Assembly (NCBI RefSeq): GCF_004300825.1
Contig: NZ_CP036250.1
Location: 3,483,001-3,547,000, forward strand
From: Egicoccus halophilus
GTDB lineage: Bacteria; Actinomycetota; Nitriliruptoria; Nitriliruptorales; Nitriliruptoraceae
Length of the DNA stretch: 64,000 nt
Reading direction: 5' to 3'
The notes below the pieces were generated by a model. The model searched no databases, was not told the DNA's origin, and saw only the letters and a list, made by a program, of their open reading frames with translations. Shown piece by piece: positions 26,972-36,715 of the stretch. Made by a program: the position numbers and the translations under genes. Numbering within the stretch: the stretch's first letter is position 1; each line of letters begins with the position of its first letter.

Positions 26972-28129
26972 CTAGTTGACGCCTGCCAGCTCGAGCATCC
27001 GGTCGTACATCTCTTGGGCCTGGACGTCGTCGCCCATGGAGTCGATCCAGCTCTGTGGCACGTCCGCCGTGGCGTCACGCCACTCCTGCAGCTGGGACTC
27101 GTCGAGCTCGTGGATCTCGAAGCCCCACTCCTCGAACTGGTCGACCGCCTCACCGCCGACCTGGTCCATGTCCTCGGCGAGCCTCATCGACAGGTCCTCG
27201 AACGCGGTTTCCTGGAACACGGCCTGCTGCTCGGGCGACATGGCGTCCCAGGTGGCCGGGTTCATCACGAGGAACATGGTGCCGACGAAGAAGTTCCCGC
27301 GGGTCACGTGACCGACGACCTCTTCGAGGCCGAAGGTCGGGACACCGGAGTGCCCGATCAGCAGGCCGTCGATGACGCCGCGGTCGAGCGAGTCGTACAG
27401 CTCCGGCGCGGGCATGCCGACGGCGGAGCCGCCCAGGGTTTCGATCAGCGCGTTCTGCATCGGGGCGGGTGTACGGATACTCAGGCCACGGACGTCGTCG
27501 GTGGACTCGACCGGCGTGCTGGTCGTGAACAGGTCACCGACGTCGTGCGCCCACAGCGCCAGGACCTGGACCTCGCCGTACTCGTCCTGGAACTCGGGGA
27601 ACTCCTCGTACAGGTTCCACAGGACCTCGGTGCCCTGGACCGCCGAGCCGAACACGAACGGCAGCTCGATCACCTGGGTGATCGGGAACTGCCCCGGCGT
27701 GTACCCGTGCAGCGCCCAGCCCATGTCGGTCACCCCTGCTGCGGGGTGCTCGTAGTTGTCCGGCGGTCCGGAGAGCGCGCCGGCCGGCTGGACGTCGAAC
27801 CTCACCGTCCCGTCGGTCATCTCGGTGACCTCGTCCATCCACGGCTGCAGCACGTTCACCGCGAGGTGGTGCTGGTCGGGGAACGGGTGACCGAAGACGA
27901 CCTCGACCTCCGGCGCGTCCGCGAAGGCGTCGGCGTCGGGCGCGGCAGCGCCGTCGTCACCGGCATCCTCACCGGCCGTGTCCCCGTCGGTGTCGGCGGT
28001 GTCCTCGGTCGGTGCAGCCGTGTCCGTCGCGTCGTCGTCATCACCGCCGCAGGCCACGAGCACCAGACCCATCGCCATCGTGGCAGCGATCGTCCGACGC
28101 CCTCTGCTCGCGTTGCTGTACATCCTCAC
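26972..28129 (-). CDS. dctP: TRAP transporter solute-binding lipoprotein, DctP family (second copy)
   Basis: 385-aa binding protein. The signal peptide ends with the lipobox LVLVAC (Cys27), then a linker of about 50 residues rich in Asp, Glu, Ala and Thr. The DctP domain shows VVFGHPFPDQHHLAVNVLQPW, IRTPAPMQNALIETLGGSAVGMPAPELYDSL and GVIDGLLIGHSG, aligned with the same positions in the first DctP. GTG at 28129 has GGAGGAG six bases upstream; an ATG two codons later is the alternative. With dctQ, dctM and the Usp gene it makes a complete system. The upstream gap carries the shared GTTGAC operator, so the ligand is probably an aromatic acid of this regulon. Confidence 0.9.
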   Translation of the reverse strand: MRMYSNASRGRRTIAATMAMGLVLVACGGDDDDATDTAAPTEDTADTDGDTAGEDAGDDGAAAPDADAFADAPEVEVVFGHPFPDQHHLAVNVLQPWMDEVTEMTDGTVRFDVQPAGALSGPPDNYEHPAAGVTDMGWALHGYTPGQFPITQVIELPFVFGSAVQGTEVLWNLYEEFPEFQDEYGEVQVLALWAHDVGDLFTTSTPVESTDDVRGLSIRTPAPMQNALIETLGGSAVGMPAPELYDSLDRGVIDGLLIGHSGVPTFGLEEVVGHVTRGNFFVGTMFLVMNPATWDAMSPEQQAVFQETAFEDLSMRLAEDMDQVGGEAVDQFEEWGFEIHELDESQLQEWRDATADVPQSWIDSMGDDVQAQEMYDRMLELAGVN

Positions 28130-28283
28130 CAGATTCTCCTCCCGGCCCCGTCGCGCGTGGTCGACGGGCACTCCGGCGGAGGCCGCTCCCACGTCGTCGA
28201 CGCTCGTCCCTGTGCCGTGTCGGCGAAGCGCGCCGACGGTCTACGACCGATGTCGTTGCCCCGGAAACCTGCCGGACGGGGAC

Positions 28284-28300
28284 AAGATTGTCAACATTAT
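28284..28300 (-). promoter_or_regulatory. GTTGAC operator upstream of dctP2
   Basis: On the minus strand, AATGTTGACAAT (28298-28287) followed by CTTGT reads towards dctP2, about 160 bp before its start and immediately before the end of the gntR2 coding region. It shares 15 identical bases with the site at 23415-23430. TTGACA could be the -35 box. The distance leaves a leader of perhaps 120 bp in which I see no further structure. Confidence 0.55.
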
Positions 28301-28309
28301 TTCAACCAT

Positions 28310-29002
28310 TCATGTCGGAAGCCGCGTTCCGCCGTGCGCGCTGGCGAGGTGGAGGCCGTCGCCACTACGGCCAGCGAGGGCCTGCAGCGCGTCGATCACG
28401 CTGAACACGTGCCGGCGCATGACGTCCTCGGCCACGTCGGCGTCACCGGAGACGATCGACTCGATCACCCCACGGTGTTCCGCCAACCCGACGCTGGGGC
28501 GTCCCGGGAGCAGCGCAACACTGAAGTGGTACCGCACGCTCTGGTAGCGCAGTCGCTTCAGCAGGTCCGCCACCGTCTGTTGGCGTGCGATCTCGCGGAC
28601 GTAGCGGTGCAGGTCCTGGGTGGCGGTGCTGTAGCGCATGACGTCCTCGGCCAGGACGGCGGCCGCCATGTCCTCGCCCAGGCGCCGCAACTCGGCACGC
28701 TCCCTGCCCGTGGCGTTCTGTGCCGCCTTCGCGGCGCACAAGCCCTCGAGCACGGCTCGGGCCTCGGTGATCTCGATGGCCTCGTCGAGGCTGATGGCGC
28801 GGACGCGGGCACCGCGATTGCGCTCACGCTCGACCAGCCCTTCGCCCTCCAGGCTCATCAACGCCTGTCGCACGGCACCGCGGGTCACGCCGTAGCGTTC
28901 CGTGAGTTCGGCTTCCACCAGCCGCTGCCCCGGCCCCAGCACACCAAGCATGATGTCGTCGCGTAGACACGCAACGAGCGGCCGGCCTCCTTCGCGCGCC
29001 AT
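28310..29002 (-). CDS. GntR-family regulator with FCD domain (second copy)
   Basis: 230-aa transcription factor. The winged helix (residues about 8-70) has LRDDIMLGVLGPGQRLVEAELTERYGVTRGAVRQALMSLEGEGLVERERNRGARVRAI. The FCD domain follows with ITEARAVLEGLCAAKAA, TQDLHRYVREIA and AEHRGVIESIVSGD, which holds the usual Asp/His metal ligands. The ATG at 29002 follows GAGGGGGGC. It lies ten bases after ligK, so it should be made with ligK and galB and could be the autoregulated repressor of the GTTGAC sites. Its relation to the other GntR (17415-18170) is moderate, not that of a recent duplicate. Confidence 0.86.
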   Translation of the reverse strand: MAREGGRPLVACLRDDIMLGVLGPGQRLVEAELTERYGVTRGAVRQALMSLEGEGLVERERNRGARVRAISLDEAIEITEARAVLEGLCAAKAAQNATGRERAELRRLGEDMAAAVLAEDVMRYSTATQDLHRYVREIARQQTVADLLKRLRYQSVRYHFSVALLPGRPSVGLAEHRGVIESIVSGDADVAEDVMRRHVFSVIDALQALAGRSGDGLHLASAHGGTRLPT

Positions 29003-29012
29003 GACGCCCCCC

Positions 29013-29705
29013 TCAGTCGTCGAGTCGGTCGACGTAGGCGACCCCGAGTTCGTCCAGGCGCGCACGCAGGCCGTACAGATCCAGTCCCAGCTCCCCGGCC
29101 GCGAGACGCTGTCGGGTTGCCGCCTCCCGTTCGAGTCGGTCCTGGGCGGCCTGGCTCGCCGCGGCCGCTCCGGCCCGGGGAACGACCACGACACCGTCGT
29201 CGTCCGCGACCACGACGTCACCGGGGTGGACCACGCCGCCGGCGCAGACGACCGGCACGTTGACCGAGCCCGGGGTGGCCTTGACCGTTCCCTGCGCCGA
29301 CACGGCTCGGGTCCAGACCGGGAAGCCGAGTTCGTTGAGCTCGTCGACGTCGCGCACGCCCGCATCGATCACGAGCCCGACGCACCCGTGCGCGCGCAAC
29401 GAGGTGGCGAGCAGTTCGCCGAACATGCCGTCCGTCGACGGCGAGGTGGTGGTGACCACCAGCACGTCGCCGTTGGTCACCTGCTCGACCGCCGCGTGGA
29501 TCATCAGGTTGTCGCCGGGTTGGCACGTGACCGTCACGGCGGTGCCGGCGATCCGTGCCCCCCGCTGGATCGGCGACAGCTCCGTACCGAGCAGACCCGT
29601 GCGCCCCATCGCCTCGTGCACGGTCGCCACGCCCGCCGCACCGAGTTCCGCCACGAGATTCGGGTCGGCGCGGTCGATGCTGCGCACGACGACGTTCCTT
29701 CGCAT
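29013..29705 (-). CDS. ligK: 4-carboxy-4-hydroxy-2-oxoadipate aldolase
   Basis: 230-aa class II (HMG/CHA) aldolase of the LigK/GalC/ProA type. It splits 4-carboxy-4-hydroxy-2-oxoadipate into pyruvate and oxaloacetate, the end of the 4,5-cleavage route of protocatechuate and gallate. Conserved elements are ATVHEAMGRTGLL, CQPGDNLMIHAAVE, GMFGELLATSLRAHG and the Arg-Asp metal/acid pair in VIDAGVRDVDEL, with PVVCAGGVVHPGDVVVADDDGVVVVP near the end. RraA-type proteins share the fold, but the neighbours galB and ligAB decide in favour of LigK. Confidence 0.9.
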   Translation of the reverse strand: MRRNVVVRSIDRADPNLVAELGAAGVATVHEAMGRTGLLGTELSPIQRGARIAGTAVTVTCQPGDNLMIHAAVEQVTNGDVLVVTTTSPSTDGMFGELLATSLRAHGCVGLVIDAGVRDVDELNELGFPVWTRAVSAQGTVKATPGSVNVPVVCAGGVVHPGDVVVADDDGVVVVPRAGAAAASQAAQDRLEREAATRQRLAAGELGLDLYGLRARLDELGVAYVDRLDD

Positions 29706-29719
29706 GGGGCCTCCGGGTG

Positions 29720-30454
29720 TCAGGCGAGCTGGTCGGCGACCTGCGGGAAGACCCGCATGTAGGCCTCGGCCATGGCGTCGGTCGTCAGACCGAGGTTGGG
29801 ACCGGAGTTCCGGCGGGCCTGCACGCCGCGCCGCTTGGCGACGTCGGTGTAGTAGTCCCACAGGTGCTCCTGGCCCTCCATGCACCGCATGGCCTCCAGC
29901 TTGGTCGGCCACACCTCCGTGATGTCGAGCAGCACCTCGGGCCGGAACTCGCAGTACTCGCTCTGATGCGGCTCGAAGAGGAACACCGGTGGTGCCCCGA
30001 GCACCTTCTCCCCTGGCTGGTACCCCGGCGCCTGGGCGATGATTCGGGCCTTCTGCGCGAGCCGACTCGCCAGTGGGTGATCGGTGTTCCATGGATCGAC
30101 CGTCGTGTGGGTGAGCACGGCCGTCGGCTGCACCTCACGGTAGATGCGCACCAGTTCGTCGAGCAGCTCGTCCGTCTCGACGATCGGGTAGTCACCCACG
30201 TCGAGCGTGCGCAACTCGGCTCCGAGCACCTCGGCGGCTGCGGCGGCCTCGCGGTGGCGGGCCGCCTTGACCTGCTCGAGGTCCAGCCCCTGGCGCCAGT
30301 AGCGCGCCGACTCACCGCGCTCGCCGTACGACAGGCAGACGATGGTGACACGACCGCCTCGGGCGGTGGTGAGGGCGGCGGCCCCGCCGGCACGCCAGAC
30401 GAAGTCGGCGGCGTGCGCGCTGACGATCAACAGGTTCGTGGTATCGCTGGTCAT
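29720..30454 (-). CDS. galB: 4-oxalomesaconate hydratase, GalB type (PIG-L fold)
   Basis: 244-aa protein of the PIG-L/LmbE fold. GalB of Pseudomonas putida, which hydrates 4-oxalomesaconate in gallate degradation, belongs to this unusual group rather than to the LigJ amidohydrolases. The first metal motif reads SAHAADFVWRAGG instead of the AHPDDE of deacetylases; further candidate ligands are Glu in SYGERGES and His in DPWNTDHPLASRL. It starts 109 bp from the divergent ligA and is followed by ligK after 14 bp, which makes a mycothiol-type deacetylase unlikely. Confidence 0.83.
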   Translation of the reverse strand: MTSDTTNLLIVSAHAADFVWRAGGAAALTTARGGRVTIVCLSYGERGESARYWRQGLDLEQVKAARHREAAAAAEVLGAELRTLDVGDYPIVETDELLDELVRIYREVQPTAVLTHTTVDPWNTDHPLASRLAQKARIIAQAPGYQPGEKVLGAPPVFLFEPHQSEYCEFRPEVLLDITEVWPTKLEAMRCMEGQEHLWDYYTDVAKRRGVQARRNSGPNLGLTTDAMAEAYMRVFPQVADQLA

Positions 30455-30482
30455 GCGGACACCCTAGACGGGGACCGGCCAG

Positions 30483-30506
30483 ATTGTCCACAATGTTGTT
30501 GACTTT
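30483..30506 (+). promoter_or_regulatory. Double GTTGAC-type operator between galB and ligA
   Basis: ATTGTCCACAAT (30483-30494) is a near-perfect palindrome and is followed at once by TTGTTGACTT (30496-30505). The second element reads towards ligA; TTGACT (30499-30504) with AAGATC at 30523-30528 gives an 18-bp-spaced promoter candidate. The pair fits control of both divergent units, galB-ligK-gntR and ligAB, by one GntR/FCD protein. Confidence 0.58.
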
Positions 30507-30563
30507 TGTCTGCGGGGACCCCAAGATCGGTGGCACTGTCGGCCGGAGGAGCGAGACGCGACC

Positions 30564-31765
<1,202 letters not shown>

Positions 31766-31780
31766 CCGGACCGAGGACCT

Positions 31781-31815
31781 GCGTGTGGCCTGGCCGAAGC
31801 GGCCAGGCCACACGC
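31781..31815. terminator. Bidirectional terminator hairpin after ligB
   Basis: GCGTGTGGCCTGGCC (31781-31795), loop GAAGC, and its exact complement (31801-31815) give a perfect 15-bp stem. It starts 15 bp after the ligB stop and ends 15 bp before the stop of the convergent aldehyde dehydrogenase gene. It marks the border between the aromatic and the amine regions. Confidence 0.75.
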
Positions 31816-31830
31816 GTTCGGGCAGCGTCC

Positions 31831-33312
31831 TCAGTGGGCGGCGTTGGCGAGCGCCTCGTCATCGATGTTGGCGATCGAACGGGTGTCCTGGAAGGCGCGG
31901 ATGCCGTGGATGCCCTGCTCCCGGCCGAAGCCGGACTGCTTCATCCCACCGAACGGTGCCCGCAGGTCGAGGCGGGTGGCGCCGTGGTCGTTCACCCACA
32001 CGTAGCCGCAGACCAGTTGCCGGGCGATGCGTGTGGCCGTCTCCGGATCGGCCGTCCACACCGAGCCGCACAGGCCACCCCAGGTGTCGTTGGCCGCACT
32101 GATCGCCTCCTGCTCGGAGTCGAAGGGCAGAACGGGCACCACCGGGCCGAACTGCTCCTCGGTCACGACCTTCAGCTTCGGGTCCGGGTCGACGACGATC
32201 GCCGGCCGCACGAAGTTGCCACCCTCCAGCTCACCGCCGGGCAGCTCGCCGAACTCCAGCACGCTCGCGCCGGAGTCCTTGGCCTCCTGGATCAGCTCGG
32301 TGACGAATTCCTGTTGCGCGCGCTGGTGCAGCGGGCCCATCGTCGTGCCCTCGTCCAGGCCGTAGCCGAGCACGGTCTGCTCGAGCCGCCGGGACAGGCC
32401 GTCCACCAGTTCGTCCATCCGTGAGCGGTGGACGTAGACGCGCTTGGCGTTCATGCAGATCTGGCCGGTGGTGTCGTAGATGGCGGCGAAGAGCCGGTCG
32501 AGGTGGGTGTCGTCGATGACGGCGTCCTCACAGAAGATCGCGGCGTCGTTCCCGCCCAGCTCCAGCGTCACGCGCGTCAGCGTGCGCGACGCCATCTCCA
32601 TCATCTTCTTGCCGCCGTTGACCGAGCCGGTGAAGCACACCTTCGCGACGTCGACGTTCTGGATCAGGCCGGCCATCTGCTCGTCGCGGCCCGTGACGAT
32701 GTTGAGCACGCCCGGCGGCAGCTTCTCCGCGATGCGCTGCACCAACCTCGTCATCGCCAGCGGCGTCGACGGCGGCGGCTTGACGATGGCGGTGTTCCCG
32801 GCGAGCAGTGCATGCGGCAGCGCGGCACCCAGGATCGCGATCGGCCAGTTGAAGGGCACGATCACCGTCACGACGCCGAGCGGCTGGTAGCCGATCTCGG
32901 TCGTCACGGGCAGCCCGGGGGCCGGCTCGAGCTCCGTCGTGGCCTCCACCTCGTCGGCGTGCTGGAGCGCCAGTTGCCAGCGCAACTCGAAGACGAGGGT
33001 GTCGATCCACGCCTCCATCCGGACCTTGCCGTTCTCCTGGGACAGGATCGCGGCGTCCTGGTCACGGTCGTCGGCGATGCCGGCGATCGCCTCGCTCATC
33101 ATCCGGGCGCGGTCCTGTGCCGACCGTGCCGACCAGTCGTCGTACGCCGCCTTCGCTGCGGCGACGGCCTCGGCGACGTCGGCCTCGGACGCGGCGGCCG
33201 CCGTGCCCACCACCCGGCCGGGCTTGGCCGGGTCCAGGACCTCGAGCACCTCCGAGGTCTTCCGGACCTGGCCACCGATGTAGAGCGCCGTACGTGTCTC
33301 GGTATCCGTCAT
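31831..33312 (-). CDS. NAD(P)-dependent aldehyde dehydrogenase
   Basis: 493-aa ALDH-superfamily enzyme. The active-site Asn is in VTVIVPFNWPIAIL, the general base Glu in RVTLELGGNDAAIF and the nucleophilic Cys in TTGQICMNAKRVYVH (about residue 286). The C terminus has APFGGMKQSGFGREQG. The start at 33312 follows AAGGAG. The GQICMNAKR motif is broad (benzaldehyde/vanillin-like and medium-chain aldehydes), so the substrate is not fixed. It is last of three dehydrogenase genes in the leftward amine region and lies next to the aromatic genes, so either an amine-derived aldehyde or an aromatic aldehyde is possible. Confidence 0.85.
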   Translation of the reverse strand: MTDTETRTALYIGGQVRKTSEVLEVLDPAKPGRVVGTAAAASEADVAEAVAAAKAAYDDWSARSAQDRARMMSEAIAGIADDRDQDAAILSQENGKVRMEAWIDTLVFELRWQLALQHADEVEATTELEPAPGLPVTTEIGYQPLGVVTVIVPFNWPIAILGAALPHALLAGNTAIVKPPPSTPLAMTRLVQRIAEKLPPGVLNIVTGRDEQMAGLIQNVDVAKVCFTGSVNGGKKMMEMASRTLTRVTLELGGNDAAIFCEDAVIDDTHLDRLFAAIYDTTGQICMNAKRVYVHRSRMDELVDGLSRRLEQTVLGYGLDEGTTMGPLHQRAQQEFVTELIQEAKDSGASVLEFGELPGGELEGGNFVRPAIVVDPDPKLKVVTEEQFGPVVPVLPFDSEQEAISAANDTWGGLCGSVWTADPETATRIARQLVCGYVWVNDHGATRLDLRAPFGGMKQSGFGREQGIHGIRAFQDTRSIANIDDEALANAAH

Positions 33313-33532
33313 CCCGAAGTCTCCTTGCCGTCCTGCGGACGTCCGTCTTCCCGGCACCTCCCGCGCCGTCGTTCCAACCTACTCCCCCGTCGTGGCGCTC
33401 GCGCCCGGCCGGAGAGCGTGCTGCCGGGGACCGCAGGACACGTGCGGTCGTGATCGTGGGATCGGTCCGCCTCCGGAACGCCGTCGAAGCCGCCGACTCC
33501 CCACCGGCCCGCGAACGGTGCTCCGGCGTGCC
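33313..33532. other. Spacer between two aldehyde dehydrogenase genes
   Basis: These 220 bp carry no open frame with a ribosome site and no strong hairpin. AAGGAG just before 33312 is the ribosome site of the downstream gene. A promoter for the last dehydrogenase gene is possible here, but no clear -35/-10 pair is visible. Confidence 0.4.
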
Positions 33533-34996
33533 TCAGCGGTACGGGAACCACCAGTCCTTGGAGGCCTGGTCGAAGTCCCAGTGCACGTGCTTGGTCTCGA
33601 GGAACGTCTCGAGCCCCTCGGGGCCGAGCTCACGGCCGCCGCCCGTCATCTTCATGCCACCGAACGGTCCCGCGTAGTTGTCGGTCAACGGATCGTTGAT
33701 CCACACCGTGCCGGCCTTCACGCGCTCGTAGAAGCGCTTGATCAGCAGCGGGTCGGACGAACGCAACGTGGCGCCGAGGCCGAGTTCCGAGGCGTTGACC
33801 CGGTCGATGACCTCGTCGAAACCGTCGTAGGTCGCCACCGGGATCGTCGGACCGAACGTCTCCTCGGTCATGATGACCATGTCGTCGTCGACGTCGACCA
33901 GCACGGTCGGCTCGTAGAACCACCCGCGCCGGTCCGGCCGCTGCCCACCGGTGAGCACCCGCGCGCCCCGGTCGACCGCGTCGCGCACGTGCGCGTCGAC
34001 CTTGTCGCGGAACGCCGCGTCGGCGAGCGGCCCGAGGTCCGTGCCGGCGTCCAGCCCGTGCCCGAGCCGCAGCTCGCCGACCTTGGCGGTCAACGCCTCG
34101 GCGAACTCCTCGCGTCGCGCCGCGGGCACGAACACCCGCTCGGACGAGGTGCACACCTGTCCGCTGTTGAGCAGCGCCGAGTACGCCAGCGCGTCCGCCG
34201 CGGGCTCGAGCTCCGCGTCGGGTGCCACCACGAACGCGTCCTTGCCGCCCAGCTCGAGATGCAGGTGCTTCATCAGCGGGGCGGCGACCGAGGCGATGCG
34301 CTGACCGGTCGCGACCGACCCGGTCATGGCCACGACCCGCACGTCGGGATGGCGCACCAGCGCCTCGCCCGCCTCGGCACCGGAACCGGTCACCACGTTC
34401 ACCACGCCGGGAGGGAAGTGGTCGAAGCAGCGCTCGATCCACTCGAGGGTGACCAGCGAGGTCAACTCCGAGGGCTTGACCACCACCGTGTTGCCGGCCG
34501 CCAGCGCCGGCGCGAGCTTCCAGCCCAGCAGCAGCAGCGGATAGTTCCACGGCACGATCGCCCCGACCACCCCGTAGGGTTCCTTGAGCACCAGGTTGAG
34601 CTGCGTGCGCGGCTCCGCCGAGGGCACCACCCGACCGAGCCCGTTGCGACCGAGCTCGGCGTAGTAGCGCAGCGAGGTCAGCGCCCACTCCGCCTCCTCC
34701 TCCTGCTCGGGCCGGGGCTTGCCCTGTTCGCGGGTGAGGAGCTCGACCAGCTCGCCGTGGTGCGCCATCGAGCGCGCGTACGCCTCGTGCAGCAGTTCCG
34801 CGCGGTCGTTCGCGGCCAGGTAGCGCCAGTCGTCGAACGCCGCCTTCGCTGCGGCCACCGCCCGGTCGACCTGCGCCGCACCGCCGGCCGGTACCCGGCC
34901 GATGACCTCCTCGGTCGCCGGATCGAAGCTCTCGATCCAACGGTCGGCGACCACGTGCTCGCCGCCGATCCACATGCCGCGGGATTCGCTCGTCAT
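33533..34996 (-). CDS. NAD(P)-dependent aldehyde dehydrogenase
   Basis: 487-aa ALDH. The Asn is in VGAIVPWNYPLLLL, the Glu in HLHLELGGKDAFVV, the Cys in LLNSGQVCTSSERVFVP (about residue 281), and the tail is PFGGMKMTGGGRELG. The GQVCTSSER motif and ELGGKD resemble betaine-aldehyde / aminoaldehyde dehydrogenases, which fits the polyamine context, but identity is not certain. Its start codon is also the first three bases of a 56-bp tandem array, so its ribosome site GGGGACC-CAGGCAG is present once per repeat. The array separates it from mmsA. Confidence 0.85.
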   Translation of the reverse strand: MTSESRGMWIGGEHVVADRWIESFDPATEEVIGRVPAGGAAQVDRAVAAAKAAFDDWRYLAANDRAELLHEAYARSMAHHGELVELLTREQGKPRPEQEEEAEWALTSLRYYAELGRNGLGRVVPSAEPRTQLNLVLKEPYGVVGAIVPWNYPLLLLGWKLAPALAAGNTVVVKPSELTSLVTLEWIERCFDHFPPGVVNVVTGSGAEAGEALVRHPDVRVVAMTGSVATGQRIASVAAPLMKHLHLELGGKDAFVVAPDAELEPAADALAYSALLNSGQVCTSSERVFVPAARREEFAEALTAKVGELRLGHGLDAGTDLGPLADAAFRDKVDAHVRDAVDRGARVLTGGQRPDRRGWFYEPTVLVDVDDDMVIMTEETFGPTIPVATYDGFDEVIDRVNASELGLGATLRSSDPLLIKRFYERVKAGTVWINDPLTDNYAGPFGGMKMTGGGRELGPEGLETFLETKHVHWDFDQASKDWWFPYR

Positions 34997-35186
34997 CTGC
35001 CTGGGTCCCCTGTCTCGCTCGCTTCGCTCACTCGTTGCCCCCCAGGCGGCATCTGCCTGGGTCCCCTGTCTCGCTCGCTTCGCTCACTCGTTGCCCCCCA
35101 GGCGGCATCTGCCTGGGTCCCCTGTCTCGCTCGCTTCGCTCACTCGTTGCCCCCCAGGCGGCATCTGCCTGGGTCCCCTGTCTCGC
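34994..35186. repeat. 56-bp tandem repeat array, 3.4 copies
   Basis: Three complete, identical copies start at 34994, 35050 and 35106, and a 25-bp partial copy at 35162. Each begins with CATCTGCCTGGGTCCCC and contains CTCGCTCGCTTCGCTCACTC and a CCCCCCAGGCGG end. GCCTGGG near the start and CCCAGGC near the end are complementary, so each unit can form a 7-bp stem with a long loop. On the minus strand each unit ends with GGGGACCCAGGCAGATG, that is, with the ribosome site and ATG of the downstream aldehyde dehydrogenase. The internal ATGs open only a 26-codon frame ending in TGA. Confidence 0.95.
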
Positions 35187-35195
35187 GGGCGGAGA

Positions 35196-36707
<1,512 letters not shown>

Positions 36708-36715
36708 CCCCCCGC

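Noticed and set aside
31831-33312. Calling this aldehyde dehydrogenase vanillin dehydrogenase because of nearby aromatic genes.
   Set aside because: A strong bidirectional terminator separates it from ligB and it is on the amine side; the active-site motif does not decide.
34994-35186. CRISPR-like array.
   Set aside because: Copies are directly adjacent with no variable spacers, and no cas gene is near; it is a simple tandem repeat.
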